10,708 nt of DNA from CAYZJD01 sp964478455 (GTDB taxonomy: Bacteria; Acidobacteriota; Terriglobia; Bryobacterales; Bryobacteraceae). Below are positions 1 through 5,712 of the stretch, piece by piece. How positions within the stretch are numbered: position 1 is the first letter of the stretch; each line of letters opens with the position of its first letter. The DNA is taken from the NCBI GenBank assembly GCA_964478455.1, contig CAYZJD010000135.1:1-10708 (forward strand), given 5' to 3'. The notes beneath the pieces are model-generated. The model was not told the DNA's origin. It saw only the letters and a list, made by a program, of their open reading frames with translations, and did not search any database. A program made the position numbers and the translations under genes.

Positions 1-165
1 GACCTGGCCATCGCCACCTCCGCCGACTTCGGCGTGAGCATCGACGCCAAGGAAGCGATCGCCTTCGCCGTGCTCGGCTACGAAACCTGGCACCGCCGGC
101 CCGCCAATCTCCCCTCGGCCACCGGCGCCCGGCGCCCCGTCGTCCTCGGCCAAATCCACCCCTAA
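1..165 (+). CDS. anmK: Anhydro-N-acetylmuramic acid kinase, C-terminal end (5' part outside window)
   Basis: The last 54 codons of a gene entering from the left, ending in TAA at 163-165. AnmK uses ATP and water to turn 1,6-anhydro-MurNAc into MurNAc-6-phosphate in the cytoplasm during peptidoglycan recycling. The visible peptide carries the family's usual C-terminal pattern: a segment reading DAKEAIAFAVLGYET, then RPANLPSATGARRPVVLG, which in AnmK proteins closes the sugar-kinase fold just before the stop. The match to this tail is recalled rather than computed, and the catalytic part lies outside the window. The stop codon touches a large palindrome that starts at 165. Transcription runs toward the M16 operon, but the palindrome may separate the two units. 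Confidence 0.82.
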   Translation, partial: DLAIATSADFGVSIDAKEAIAFAVLGYETWHRRPANLPSATGARRPVVLGQIHP

Positions 166-230
166 AACCGGGGACAGCCCGCATGTTCCCCGCGCGCACG
201 CGCGGGGAACATGCGGGCTGTCCCCGGTTT
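165..230. repeat. Perfect 66-nt palindrome (REP/REPIN-like hairpin)
   Basis: Two 32-nt arms (165-196 and 199-230) are exact reverse complements around a 2-nt centre at 197-198. The outer part of each arm reads AAACCGGGGACAGCCCGCAT or its complement, and the inner part is CG-rich. The left arm begins on the last base of the anmK stop codon. Such GGGGACAG-bearing palindromes are, from memory, scattered through genomes that encode REP-associated (Y1/RAYT) transposases, so a mobile non-coding repeat is the favoured reading. As RNA it would form a very stable hairpin that could protect or end the anmK transcript, but only three T residues follow, so it is not a textbook terminator. No transposase is in the window. 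Confidence 0.8.
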
Positions 231-235
231 AATAC
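230..235 (+). promoter_or_regulatory. Possible -10 element ahead of the M16 operon
   Basis: TAATAC lies 17 nt before the ATG at 253, at the foot of the palindrome, and is followed by GGAAG (239-243), which would serve as ribosome binding site 9 nt from the start. Any -35 element would fall inside the right arm of the palindrome, and none resembling TTGACA is seen. This is a pattern-level guess. Confidence 0.2.
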
Positions 236-252
236 ACTGGAAGTTAAGCCCT

Positions 253-1641
253 ATGAAATCCATTCTTCTATTGCTGCTGGTGCTGTGCGCGTGCGCAGCC
301 GTTGCCGCCGCCGGCGATTTCCGGATCCCGTTCGAGAAGTACCAGCTCAAGAACGGAATGCGCGTGATCCTCTCGCCCGACCGGTCGGTCCCGGTCGTGA
401 GCGTCTACCTCATCTATGGCGTCGGCGCGCGGTCGGAGGAAAAGGGCCGCACGGGTTTCGCGCACCTGTTCGAGCACATGATGTTCCAGGGTTCGGCGAA
501 CGCTCCCAAGGGCCAGCACTTCAAGCTGGTTGAGTCCAACGGCGGCACGCTGAACGGCTCGACCCACCCCGATTACACCGACTACTACGAGGTGCTCCCG
601 TCGAACAAGCTGGCCGTGGGCCTGTGGCTCGAAGCGGACCGGATGCGCGGCCTGGCCATCACCGCCGAGAACCTCGCCAACCAGAAGGAAGCCGTCAAAG
701 AGGAGCGCCGGCTCCGGCTGGACAACCAGCCCTACTCGACGGCGATCGTGGACCGCTGGCCCGAAGTCGCCTACCGCAACTGGAGCAACTCGCACTCCAT
801 CATCGGCTCCTTCGAGGACTTGAACGCCGCCACGGTCGAGGACGTGGCGAAGTTCTTCAAGACGTACTACGCTCCCAACAACGCCGTACTCGTGCTCGCC
901 GGCGACATCGACGTTCCCGAGGCGAAGAAGCTGGTGGAGACGTACTTCGGCGATATCGAGCCGCAGCCGCAGCCGGACCACCCGGACCTTGCCGAGCCCA
1001 AGGACGCGCAGCCGCAGTCGCAGGCACACAACGATCCCCTGGCGCAGGTGCCCGGGGTCGTGATCGGCTACCCCGGCCCTTCCCGGCGTTCGCCGGATTT
1101 CTACGCGCTCGGGATGCTGGACGTGCTCTTGACGGGCGGCGACAGTTCGCGGTTCCAGCAGAACCTGGTCAAGGGCAAGCAGTCGGTGATTCAATACCAG
1201 GCCAACCTCGGCTGGCCGTTCGCTTCGCTCACCGACTACAAGGATCCGAGCCAGTACGCCATGTTCCTCCTCCACAACCCGAAGTTCACCGCCGGCCAGA
1301 TCGTCGAGCAGGCGCAGGAGGAAATCGCGAAGATCCAGAAGGACGGCGTCGCCCCGAACGAGCTGAACCGCGCCCGGACGTACCTTCGATCGACGCGCAT
1401 CAGCCAGCTCCAAAGTTCCATGCAGCGCGCCATGCTGCTGGGCCAGTACGAGCTGCTCGACGGCGACCCGGACTACATCAACTCGGAGCTGGCCGCTTTC
1501 CTGGCAGTGACGCCGGAGCAGATCCGGGAAGCGGCGCGGAAGTACTGCGTTCCGGAGCGCCGGTTTGTCCTGACCATCGTTCCCGCGCCGAAGCCGGAGC
1601 AAGCCGGGGCAAGCGCTGACATGAAGGCGGAGAAACCCTGA
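253..1641 (+). CDS. M16 family zinc peptidase, catalytic subunit (secreted)
   Basis: A 462-residue pitrilysin/insulinase-superfamily protease. Residues 1-20 form a signal peptide (one Lys, a leucine run, then AAVAAA before GD). An LCAC stretch at 11-14 makes a lipoprotein a weaker alternative, so the site of action is periplasm or envelope. The inverted zinc motif H71-L-F-E74-H75 is present, and the third ligand is probably E151 in VKEERR, 76 residues after H75, the usual spacing. The N-terminal M16 domain covers about 35-185 and the inactive C-terminal domain about 200-390. The Arg/Tyr pair normally found in the second domain of M16B enzymes is absent here (the region reads LVKGKQSVIQY). The start at 253 is preferred over the in-frame ATG at 211 because it gives the signal peptide, has GGAAG 9 nt upstream, and 211 lies inside the palindrome. 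It is followed after 2 nt by its partner. Confidence 0.9.
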   Translation: MKSILLLLLVLCACAAVAAAGDFRIPFEKYQLKNGMRVILSPDRSVPVVSVYLIYGVGARSEEKGRTGFAHLFEHMMFQGSANAPKGQHFKLVESNGGTLNGSTHPDYTDYYEVLPSNKLAVGLWLEADRMRGLAITAENLANQKEAVKEERRLRLDNQPYSTAIVDRWPEVAYRNWSNSHSIIGSFEDLNAATVEDVAKFFKTYYAPNNAVLVLAGDIDVPEAKKLVETYFGDIEPQPQPDHPDLAEPKDAQPQSQAHNDPLAQVPGVVIGYPGPSRRSPDFYALGMLDVLLTGGDSSRFQQNLVKGKQSVIQYQANLGWPFASLTDYKDPSQYAMFLLHNPKFTAGQIVEQAQEEIAKIQKDGVAPNELNRARTYLRSTRISQLQSSMQRAMLLGQYELLDGDPDYINSELAAFLAVTPEQIREAARKYCVPERRFVLTIVPAPKPEQAGASADMKAEKP

Positions 1642-1643
1642 CA

Positions 1644-3044
1644 ATGACAAGGAGACACCTGGCCCCGATCCTGTTCACAGCCATGACCATTCCCGCGCAA
1701 CCCATCGACCGGACCAAGCCTCCCGAGACGCCGCCGCTACCCGCTTTCCGGTTGCCGCCGGTCGCCGAGGCGGCTCTTCCCAACGGCCTTCAGGTGGTGC
1801 TGGTGGAGGACCGCCGCTTTCCGCTGGTGACCCTGCGCCTCGGTTTCCAGGCGGGGTCGAAGTTCGACCCGAAGGAACTGCCGGGGCTGGCCGAGGCGAC
1901 GGCCGCGCTTCTGACCGAAGGCACCCAAACGCGCAGCGCGCGGCAGATCGCGGAGGAGGCGGCCTCGATCGGCGGCACGCTCAGCGGCTACGCCAGCGCC
2001 GATTCGCTCCTCCTGGCCGGCAACGCCCTCTCGGAGAACCTGCCCCGGCTGCTCGATCTGGCCGCCGATGTCACGCTGAACGCCGCGTTTGCCGGGGACG
2101 AGATCAAGATCTACCAGAACCGGCGCACGCAGGAGCTGCTCGCCGAAAGATCCGAGCCGGACTTCTGGGCGGACGAGAAGCTGGCCGCGGTGGTCTTCGG
2201 AGAGCATCCGTACTCGCGGATTCATCCGACCCCGGACTCGATCGGAAAGCTGAACCACGATATGCTGGCGTCCTTCCGTGACCGTCTCCTTGCGCCGAAC
2301 AACGCGGTGTTGGTCCTGCTGGGGTCGCTGCCCGGACGCGAGGAGACGCTCAAGCTGATCCAGGACCGGTTCGGCAAGTGGGAGCGGCGGGACGTGCCTC
2401 CAGCGCCTTCCGTTCCGTTCCCTAAGCCCGCGCGGAGCCTCACCCTGGTGGACCGGCCGCGATCGGTGCAGGCCGACATTCGGGTCGGGCAGCTCGCCGT
2501 CGACCGCGCGAGCCCGGACTACTTCCCGCTGGTCGTGACGAATGCGATCCTCGGGGTCGGCGCGAGTTCGCGCATGTTCACCAACATCCGCGAGAAGCAG
2601 GGCTTCGCCTACGACGCGCATAGCACGCTTCAGGCGCGCCGGCAGGCGGGCCTCTTCGCCGCCGTCACCCAGGTGCGGAATGAGGTGCTCGAACCCGCGC
2701 TCGAGTCCGTTCAGGCCGAGCTGGACCGGCTGGCCAGGGAGCCGGTCGGCGCCCAGGAACTCGCCGACGTGAAGAACTACCTGAGCGGCAGCTTTGTCCT
2801 CGGCCTGGAAACCCAGGGCGGCCTGGCGAACCAGCTCAGCATGGTCAAGCTCATGGGGCTGCCCAATGACTACCTGGAGAGCTACACGACGCGCATCCGC
2901 TCGGTCGAGCCGCCCGAGATCCGGACGGTGGCCGGCAAGTACATGAACCGCGGCACGGCCGGCATCGTGGTGGTGGGCGACGCCGCCCAGATCGGCAAGG
3001 CGCTCGAAAAGCTCGGCAAGCCATCGGTGATGAAAGCGGAGTGA
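1644..3044 (+). CDS. M16 family protein, non-catalytic partner subunit (secreted)
   Basis: A 466-residue M16 homologue starting 2 nt after the preceding gene, with a GGAG-containing stretch about 11 nt upstream. Residues 1-18 resemble a short signal peptide (TRRH, a hydrophobic core, then IPA before Q), which supports the 1644 start over ATG 1683. Where the partner has H71-xx-E74-H75, this protein reads GLAEATAALLTEG, with E84, A87 and A88 in the ligand positions, so it cannot bind catalytic zinc. It does keep the R316...Y323 pair (IREKQGFAY, spacing 7) that M16B proteins use to hold substrate. The pair therefore looks like a heterodimer with one zinc subunit and one Arg/Tyr subunit, as recalled for the Sphingomonas M16B protease. 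Substrates are unknown; peptide degradation in the periplasm is likely. Confidence 0.88.
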   Translation: MTRRHLAPILFTAMTIPAQPIDRTKPPETPPLPAFRLPPVAEAALPNGLQVVLVEDRRFPLVTLRLGFQAGSKFDPKELPGLAEATAALLTEGTQTRSARQIAEEAASIGGTLSGYASADSLLLAGNALSENLPRLLDLAADVTLNAAFAGDEIKIYQNRRTQELLAERSEPDFWADEKLAAVVFGEHPYSRIHPTPDSIGKLNHDMLASFRDRLLAPNNAVLVLLGSLPGREETLKLIQDRFGKWERRDVPPAPSVPFPKPARSLTLVDRPRSVQADIRVGQLAVDRASPDYFPLVVTNAILGVGASSRMFTNIREKQGFAYDAHSTLQARRQAGLFAAVTQVRNEVLEPALESVQAELDRLAREPVGAQELADVKNYLSGSFVLGLETQGGLANQLSMVKLMGLPNDYLESYTTRIRSVEPPEIRTVAGKYMNRGTAGIVVVGDAAQIGKALEKLGKPSVMKAE

Positions 3045-3571
3045 TGAAGCTGATCGCGTCCGAGGAGCGCTACCGGAGCGGCATCTTCCGGGTGACCGAG
3101 GACCACGCGGTCGATCCCGACGGCTTCGAGATCCGCCGCGCGATCGTGCAGCACCGCGGCTCGGCGGTCATGATGCCGGTGGACGACAAAGGGCGCATTC
3201 TGCTCGTCCGCCAGTACCGCCTGCCGGCGCGCAGAAAGTTGTGGGAGTTGCCCGCGGGCCGTCTTGACGAGGGCGAGAAGCCGCTCACCGCCGCCCGGCG
3301 GGAACTGGAGGAGGAGACAGGCTACCGCGCGCGCAAATGGACGAAGCTGACTTCGTTCTACGTCAGTCCTGGCTACGTTTGCGAAAAGATGACGATCTTC
3401 GTCGCCAGCGAGCTGGCCGAGGGAACGGCGAGCCCGATGGAGGACGAGCGGATCGAATCCCGGTGGTTCACCCTACGGGAGATTGACGAGATGATCCGCC
3501 GCGGCCGGATCATCGATGCCAAGACGATGATCGGGTTCCTGGTCTGGAAGGATCAGCGGCGGAGACGCTGA
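3044..3571 (+). CDS. Nudix hydrolase, ADP-ribose pyrophosphatase type
   Basis: A 175-residue cytoplasmic enzyme expected to split ADP-ribose (or a related nucleoside diphosphate derivative) into AMP and a sugar phosphate with Mg2+. The full Nudix box GX5EX7REUXEEXGU runs from G72 to Y94, with REL-EEETGY visible. P109, 16 residues after G93 in SPGY, is the position used to tell ADP-ribose pyrophosphatases from other Nudix enzymes. The preceding strand (RILLVRQYRLPARRKLWELPAG) is also typical. Its ATG overlaps the TGA of the M16 partner by 1 nt (TGATG); an in-frame GTG at 3041 is an alternative start. GGAG at 3038-3041 is only 2 nt away, so translation probably depends on coupling. The functional link to secreted proteases is not evident; shared transcription may be the only tie. 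Confidence 0.88.
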   Translation: MKLIASEERYRSGIFRVTEDHAVDPDGFEIRRAIVQHRGSAVMMPVDDKGRILLVRQYRLPARRKLWELPAGRLDEGEKPLTAARRELEEETGYRARKWTKLTSFYVSPGYVCEKMTIFVASELAEGTASPMEDERIESRWFTLREIDEMIRRGRIIDAKTMIGFLVWKDQRRRR

Positions 3572-3583
3572 GACCGGACTGGT

Positions 3584-3589
3584 TATACT
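3584..3589 (+). promoter_or_regulatory. Putative -10 box of the toxin-antitoxin module
   Basis: TATACT stands 19 nt before the antitoxin ATG at 3609, in the short gap after the Nudix stop. It matches the sigma-70 -10 consensus at five of six positions. No good -35 is seen at 16-18 nt upstream, where the sequence is still Nudix coding. The leader would be short and contains the strong ribosome binding site GGGAAGG (3596-3602). It would give the module its own expression independent of the upstream operon. Confidence 0.35.
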
Positions 3590-3608
3590 CGAAGTGGGAA
3601 GGTGCAAG

Positions 3609-3809
3609 ATGGGCAGCTCCCATGATCCGCGCTATAACTTCGACGCCGACCCGTCCTTAGACGAGATCATCGCCCAGCAAGGAAAGGGTCCCATCACCTA
3701 CCTGTCCGAACTGCACGGTGATTTCTGGCCCGAGGATGAAACCATCGAGGACTTCCTGGCGGCCCTCCATGAGTGGCGCGGCCACAAGAGGGCAGACCCC
3801 GCCGCATGA
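3609..3809 (+). CDS. Small acidic protein, putative antitoxin of the adjacent PIN toxin
   Basis: A 66-residue protein of a family I cannot name. The ATG at 3609 is chosen over GTG 3594 because GGGAAGG ends 6 nt before it. The N-terminal half (DPRYNFDADPSLDEIIAQQG) is polar and may hold a short helix. The C-terminal half has a compact acidic/aromatic stretch, LHGDFWPEDETIEDFLAAL, then HEWRGHKR. No ribbon-helix-helix, AbrB or Phd signature is obvious. The antitoxin role is inferred from position: its stop overlaps the toxin start in ATGA at 3806-3809, the usual order and coupling of type II modules. The acidic aromatic tail is a reasonable candidate for the segment that occupies the toxin active site. 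Base composition seems a little less GC-rich than the flanking operons. Confidence 0.6.
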   Translation: MGSSHDPRYNFDADPSLDEIIAQQGKGPITYLSELHGDFWPEDETIEDFLAALHEWRGHKRADPAA

Positions 3810-4207
3810 GTCGCGTCGTCGTCGATACCGACGTTGTTTCCTTCATCTTCAAGAACCATCCCACCGGCGCCCTTTACGAGGCCGACCTCGCAGGTCGGAC
3901 GCTGTTGATCTCGTTCATGACCCTGGCCGAACTGGAGCGGTGGGCGATTCAGTCGAAGTGGGGAGAGGCTCGCCGCCGCTGGCTCAGATTGTATCTGGAG
4001 CGCTTCGTGATTCTCCCTTACAGTCGAAGGCTTTGCACTATGTGGGCTGAGGTGACCGTGGCCGCCCAGGCGCGCGGTTCCCGAGTCGAATGCGCCGACG
4101 CGTGGATCGCCGCCACAGCTCTGAGGCACGATGTGCCGCTCGTGACCCACAATCGCGGCGATTATCTCGGTGTGCCCGGCCTGAAGCTGATCTCCCACGG
4201 GCCATAG
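3806..4207 (+). CDS. PIN-domain ribonuclease toxin (VapC-like)
   Basis: A 133-residue single-domain PIN protein. Acidic metal-binding residues expected for Mg2+-dependent RNA cleavage are visible: D7 (VVVDTDVVSF), E42 (MTLAELERW), D98 (ECADAWIAATAL) and D119 near the conserved N116 (VTHNRGDY). Length and motif order fit VapC toxins, which cut tRNA, rRNA or other RNA; the target cannot be read from sequence. The ATG at 3806 overlaps the antitoxin stop by 4 nt and starts directly before the first beta strand; longer in-frame starts back to 3773 only add antitoxin-overlapping sequence. It converges on rdgB with 13 nt between the stops. The pair is probably autoregulated through the antitoxin, as is usual for such modules. 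Confidence 0.88.
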   Translation: MSRVVVDTDVVSFIFKNHPTGALYEADLAGRTLLISFMTLAELERWAIQSKWGEARRRWLRLYLERFVILPYSRRLCTMWAEVTVAAQARGSRVECADAWIAATALRHDVPLVTHNRGDYLGVPGLKLISHGP

Positions 4208-4220
4208 CCCGATCATCTCA

Positions 4221-4841
4221 TCAGTCTGGGGCCTTCTCCGCGTTCTCCGCGCCTCTGCGGTTAAGGTACGCGCACATCTTCGCGAGCGCCGCGCCGCGGT
4301 GGCTCGCCTCCAGCTTGCGCTCACGGCCCACCTCGCCGAACGAGCAGCCGAACGGCGGGTAGAAGAAGAGCGGATCGTAGCCGAAGCCGTTTGCGCCGCG
4401 CGGCTCGTGGAGGATGCGGCCCTCGACGACGCCGCGGAAGGTCTCGACGAGCCGCCCTCCTTCGGCCAGGGTGATCACGCAGACGAAGCGCGCCGCGCGG
4501 TCCTCGACGCCGGCGAGCCTCGCGAGGAGCAGGCGGTTGTTGGCCTCATCGGTCGCGCCCTCGCCGGCGAAGCGGGCCGAGAGCACGCCCGGCGCGCCGC
4601 CGAGCGCGTCCACTTCCAGGCCGGAGTCGTCGGCGAAGAGGAGGCCGGGCGCATAGCGACTGTAGTAAACCGCTTTCTGCGCTGCGTTTTCCGCGAACGT
4701 CAGCCCGGCTTCCGCGCACGGAGGTATTTCCGCGAGTCCCGGCAGCCGCTCGACGCGGAGCGCCCCGCCCCCGAAACGTTCCACGGCCATGCGGAACTCG
4801 GCGAGCTTGCCCGGATTGCTCGTCGCGCAGTAAAGGGTCAC
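4221..4841 (-). CDS. rdgB: dITP/XTP pyrophosphatase (RdgB/HAM1 family)
   Basis: A 206-residue cytoplasmic enzyme that hydrolyses dITP, ITP and XTP to monophosphates, keeping deaminated purines out of DNA and RNA. Family motifs are all present: T7-SNPGK12 at the N-terminus, E51-N52 in TFAENA, D71-D72-S-G, G152-FGYDP157 and S180-H-R182. The start is GTG at 4841, overlapping the rph stop by 4 nt (GTGA), so translation is probably coupled. The same frame stays open far upstream inside rph, but nothing before 4841 resembles the family. After the usual end near AYL (193) the protein carries an extra 13-residue tail, NRRGAENAEKAPD, encoded by what appears to be a dispersed repeat (see 4233-4263). 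The core enzyme is intact. Confidence 0.93.
   Translation of the reverse strand: MTLYCATSNPGKLAEFRMAVERFGGGALRVERLPGLAEIPPCAEAGLTFAENAAQKAVYYSRYAPGLLFADDSGLEVDALGGAPGVLSARFAGEGATDEANNRLLLARLAGVEDRAARFVCVITLAEGGRLVETFRGVVEGRILHEPRGANGFGYDPLFFYPPFGCSFGEVGRERKLEASHRGAALAKMCAYLNRRGAENAEKAPD
4233..4263. repeat. Suspected dispersed repeat forming the 3' end of rdgB
   Basis: On the plus strand the stretch contains CTTCTCCGCGTTCTCCGCG followed by CCTCTGCGGTTA, an internally repetitive run of (T)CTCCGCG/CTCTGCG units. On the minus strand it encodes RRGAENAEK. From memory, closely similar sequence (ACCGCAGAGGCGCAGAG and variants) recurs in unrelated genomes, often next to or inside gene ends. Only one copy is present here, so the repeat status is an inference from recall. 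Confidence 0.45.
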
Positions 4842-5557
4842 TTCGCTCCGAGCACGCCCTTCTGAACCGTGATGAGCTCGCCGATGGCGCCTCGCGCCAA
4901 CTCGAGCAGCCGCTGCATCTGCGCGTCGTTGAACGGCGTTTGCTCGGCCGTCGCTTGCACTTCGACGAAACGGCCCGAGCCGGTCATCACGACGTTCATG
5001 TCCACCTCGGCGCGCGAATCCTCCTCGTAGGTCAGATCGGCCAGCATCTCGCCGCCCACGATGCCGACGCTGGCCGCGGCCACATAATCCCGGATCGGGT
5101 TCCTCTCCAGCGCGCCGAACTGAACGAGCGAACCGAGCGCCTGGCTCAAGGCGACGAAGGCGCCGGTGATGGCCGCCGTTCGCGTGCCGCCGTCGGCCTG
5201 AATCACGTCGCAGTCGAGGATGACGCTTCGCTCGCCCAGAGCGCTCAGATCCACCACCGCGCGCAGCGAGCGGCCGATCAGCCGCTGGATCTCCTGCGAG
5301 CGGCCGGAAAGCCTGCCCTTGGCCGACTCCCGCGGCGTGCGAGTGACGGTCGAGCGGGGCAGCATCGCGTACTCGGCGGTGACCCAGCCTTTGCCGCTCC
5401 CGCGCAGCCACGCCGGCAGCGATTGCTCGATGGTGGCCGCGCACAGCACGCGCGTGTTGCCGATTTCGATGAGCGCCGATCCCTCCGCCGTCCGGAGATA
5501 ACCGGTCTCAATCCGGACTGGGCGAAGCTCGCCCGGCTGCCGTTGGTCTGCTCGCAT
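4838..5557 (-). CDS. rph: Ribonuclease PH
   Basis: A 239-residue phosphate-dependent 3'-5' exoribonuclease that trims tRNA 3' ends and degrades structured RNA as a hexamer; E. coli RNase PH is almost the same length. The family signature CDVIQADGGTRTAAITGA spans 116-133 with the phosphate-contacting G124-T125-R126 in the same numbers as the E. coli enzyme. R86 starts RSQEIQRLIGRSLR. The metal-site acidic residues are D180 and D186 within YEEDSRAEVDMNVV. GKGWVTAEYAMLPRST at 55-70 is also typical. It begins 4 nt after the small membrane protein gene and its stop overlaps rdgB. The ribosome binding site is weak (GAAG close to the ATG), which suggests reinitiation from upstream. The rph-rdgB order is common across bacteria. 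Confidence 0.95.
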   Translation of the reverse strand: MRADQRQPGELRPVRIETGYLRTAEGSALIEIGNTRVLCAATIEQSLPAWLRGSGKGWVTAEYAMLPRSTVTRTPRESAKGRLSGRSQEIQRLIGRSLRAVVDLSALGERSVILDCDVIQADGGTRTAAITGAFVALSQALGSLVQFGALERNPIRDYVAAASVGIVGGEMLADLTYEEDSRAEVDMNVVMTGSGRFVEVQATAEQTPFNDAQMQRLLELARGAIGELITVQKGVLGAK

Positions 5558-5561
5558 AGCT

Positions 5562-5705
5562 TCAACCCGAGGACTTGAGAATGGAATAGAACAACAGGGT
5601 GATCAAGGCCATCCCGGAGACCACGAGGATCAAACAGGGGATCGCGCCGCCGGGAAACTTGCTCTTCCCTTTCTTGCCCTTTTTGGCTGGCTTGAACTTG
5701 GCCAT
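5562..5705 (-). CDS. Small single-span membrane protein (47 aa), function unknown
   Basis: A 47-codon reading frame sits between the isomerase-like gene (7-nt gap) and rph (4-nt gap). The first 16 residues are strongly basic (MAKFKPAKKGKKGKSK), followed by FPGGAIPC and one hydrophobic helix of about 20 residues (roughly 22-43, with LILVVSGMALITLLF), ending KSSG. The charge distribution predicts a cytoplasmic N-terminus and an outside C-terminus. The spacing fits a real operon member and the charge/hydrophobic layout is not what an accidental frame would show. GGGGAG lies in the end of the upstream gene, about 16 nt before the ATG. I recall similar short proteins in Acidobacteriota but cannot name a family. 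A role as a membrane anchor or a small regulator is open. Confidence 0.75.
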   Translation of the reverse strand: MAKFKPAKKGKKGKSKFPGGAIPCLILVVSGMALITLLFYSILKSSG

Positions 5706-5712
5706 GGCTCGT

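Noticed and set aside
624..1619. Open plus-strand frame of 331 codons inside the first M16 gene
   Set aside because: Arg/Ala/Gly/Pro-rich out-of-frame shadow with no motifs.
268..1650. Open frame of 460 codons on the minus strand opposite the catalytic M16 gene
   Set aside because: The opposite strand encodes an M16 protein with a full zinc motif and signal peptide. The minus product is Arg/Val/Leu-rich without recognisable motifs, as expected for antisense frames in GC-rich DNA.
1737..2621. Open frame of 294 codons on the minus strand opposite the second M16 gene
   Set aside because: Low-complexity Arg-rich product with no family pattern; antisense to a clear gene.
4199..4210. GGGC-CATA-GCCC mini-hairpin between the converging toxin and rdgB genes
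   Set aside because: A four-base stem without a T-run is too short to call a terminator in GC-rich DNA.
3698..4324. Minus-strand frame of 208 codons opposite the antitoxin-toxin module
   Set aside because: It is antisense to a PIN toxin with all catalytic acidic residues and covers the rdgB end; no family resemblance.
4221..5444. Continuous minus-strand frame that would make a 407-residue fusion extending upstream of rdgB
   Set aside because: Only the part after 4841 resembles RdgB; the upstream part is antisense-like low-complexity sequence in a second frame of rph, which is itself intact and full length.
4940..5578. Plus-strand frame of 212 codons opposite rph
   Set aside because: RNase PH on the other strand is complete with its signature; this frame is a shadow.
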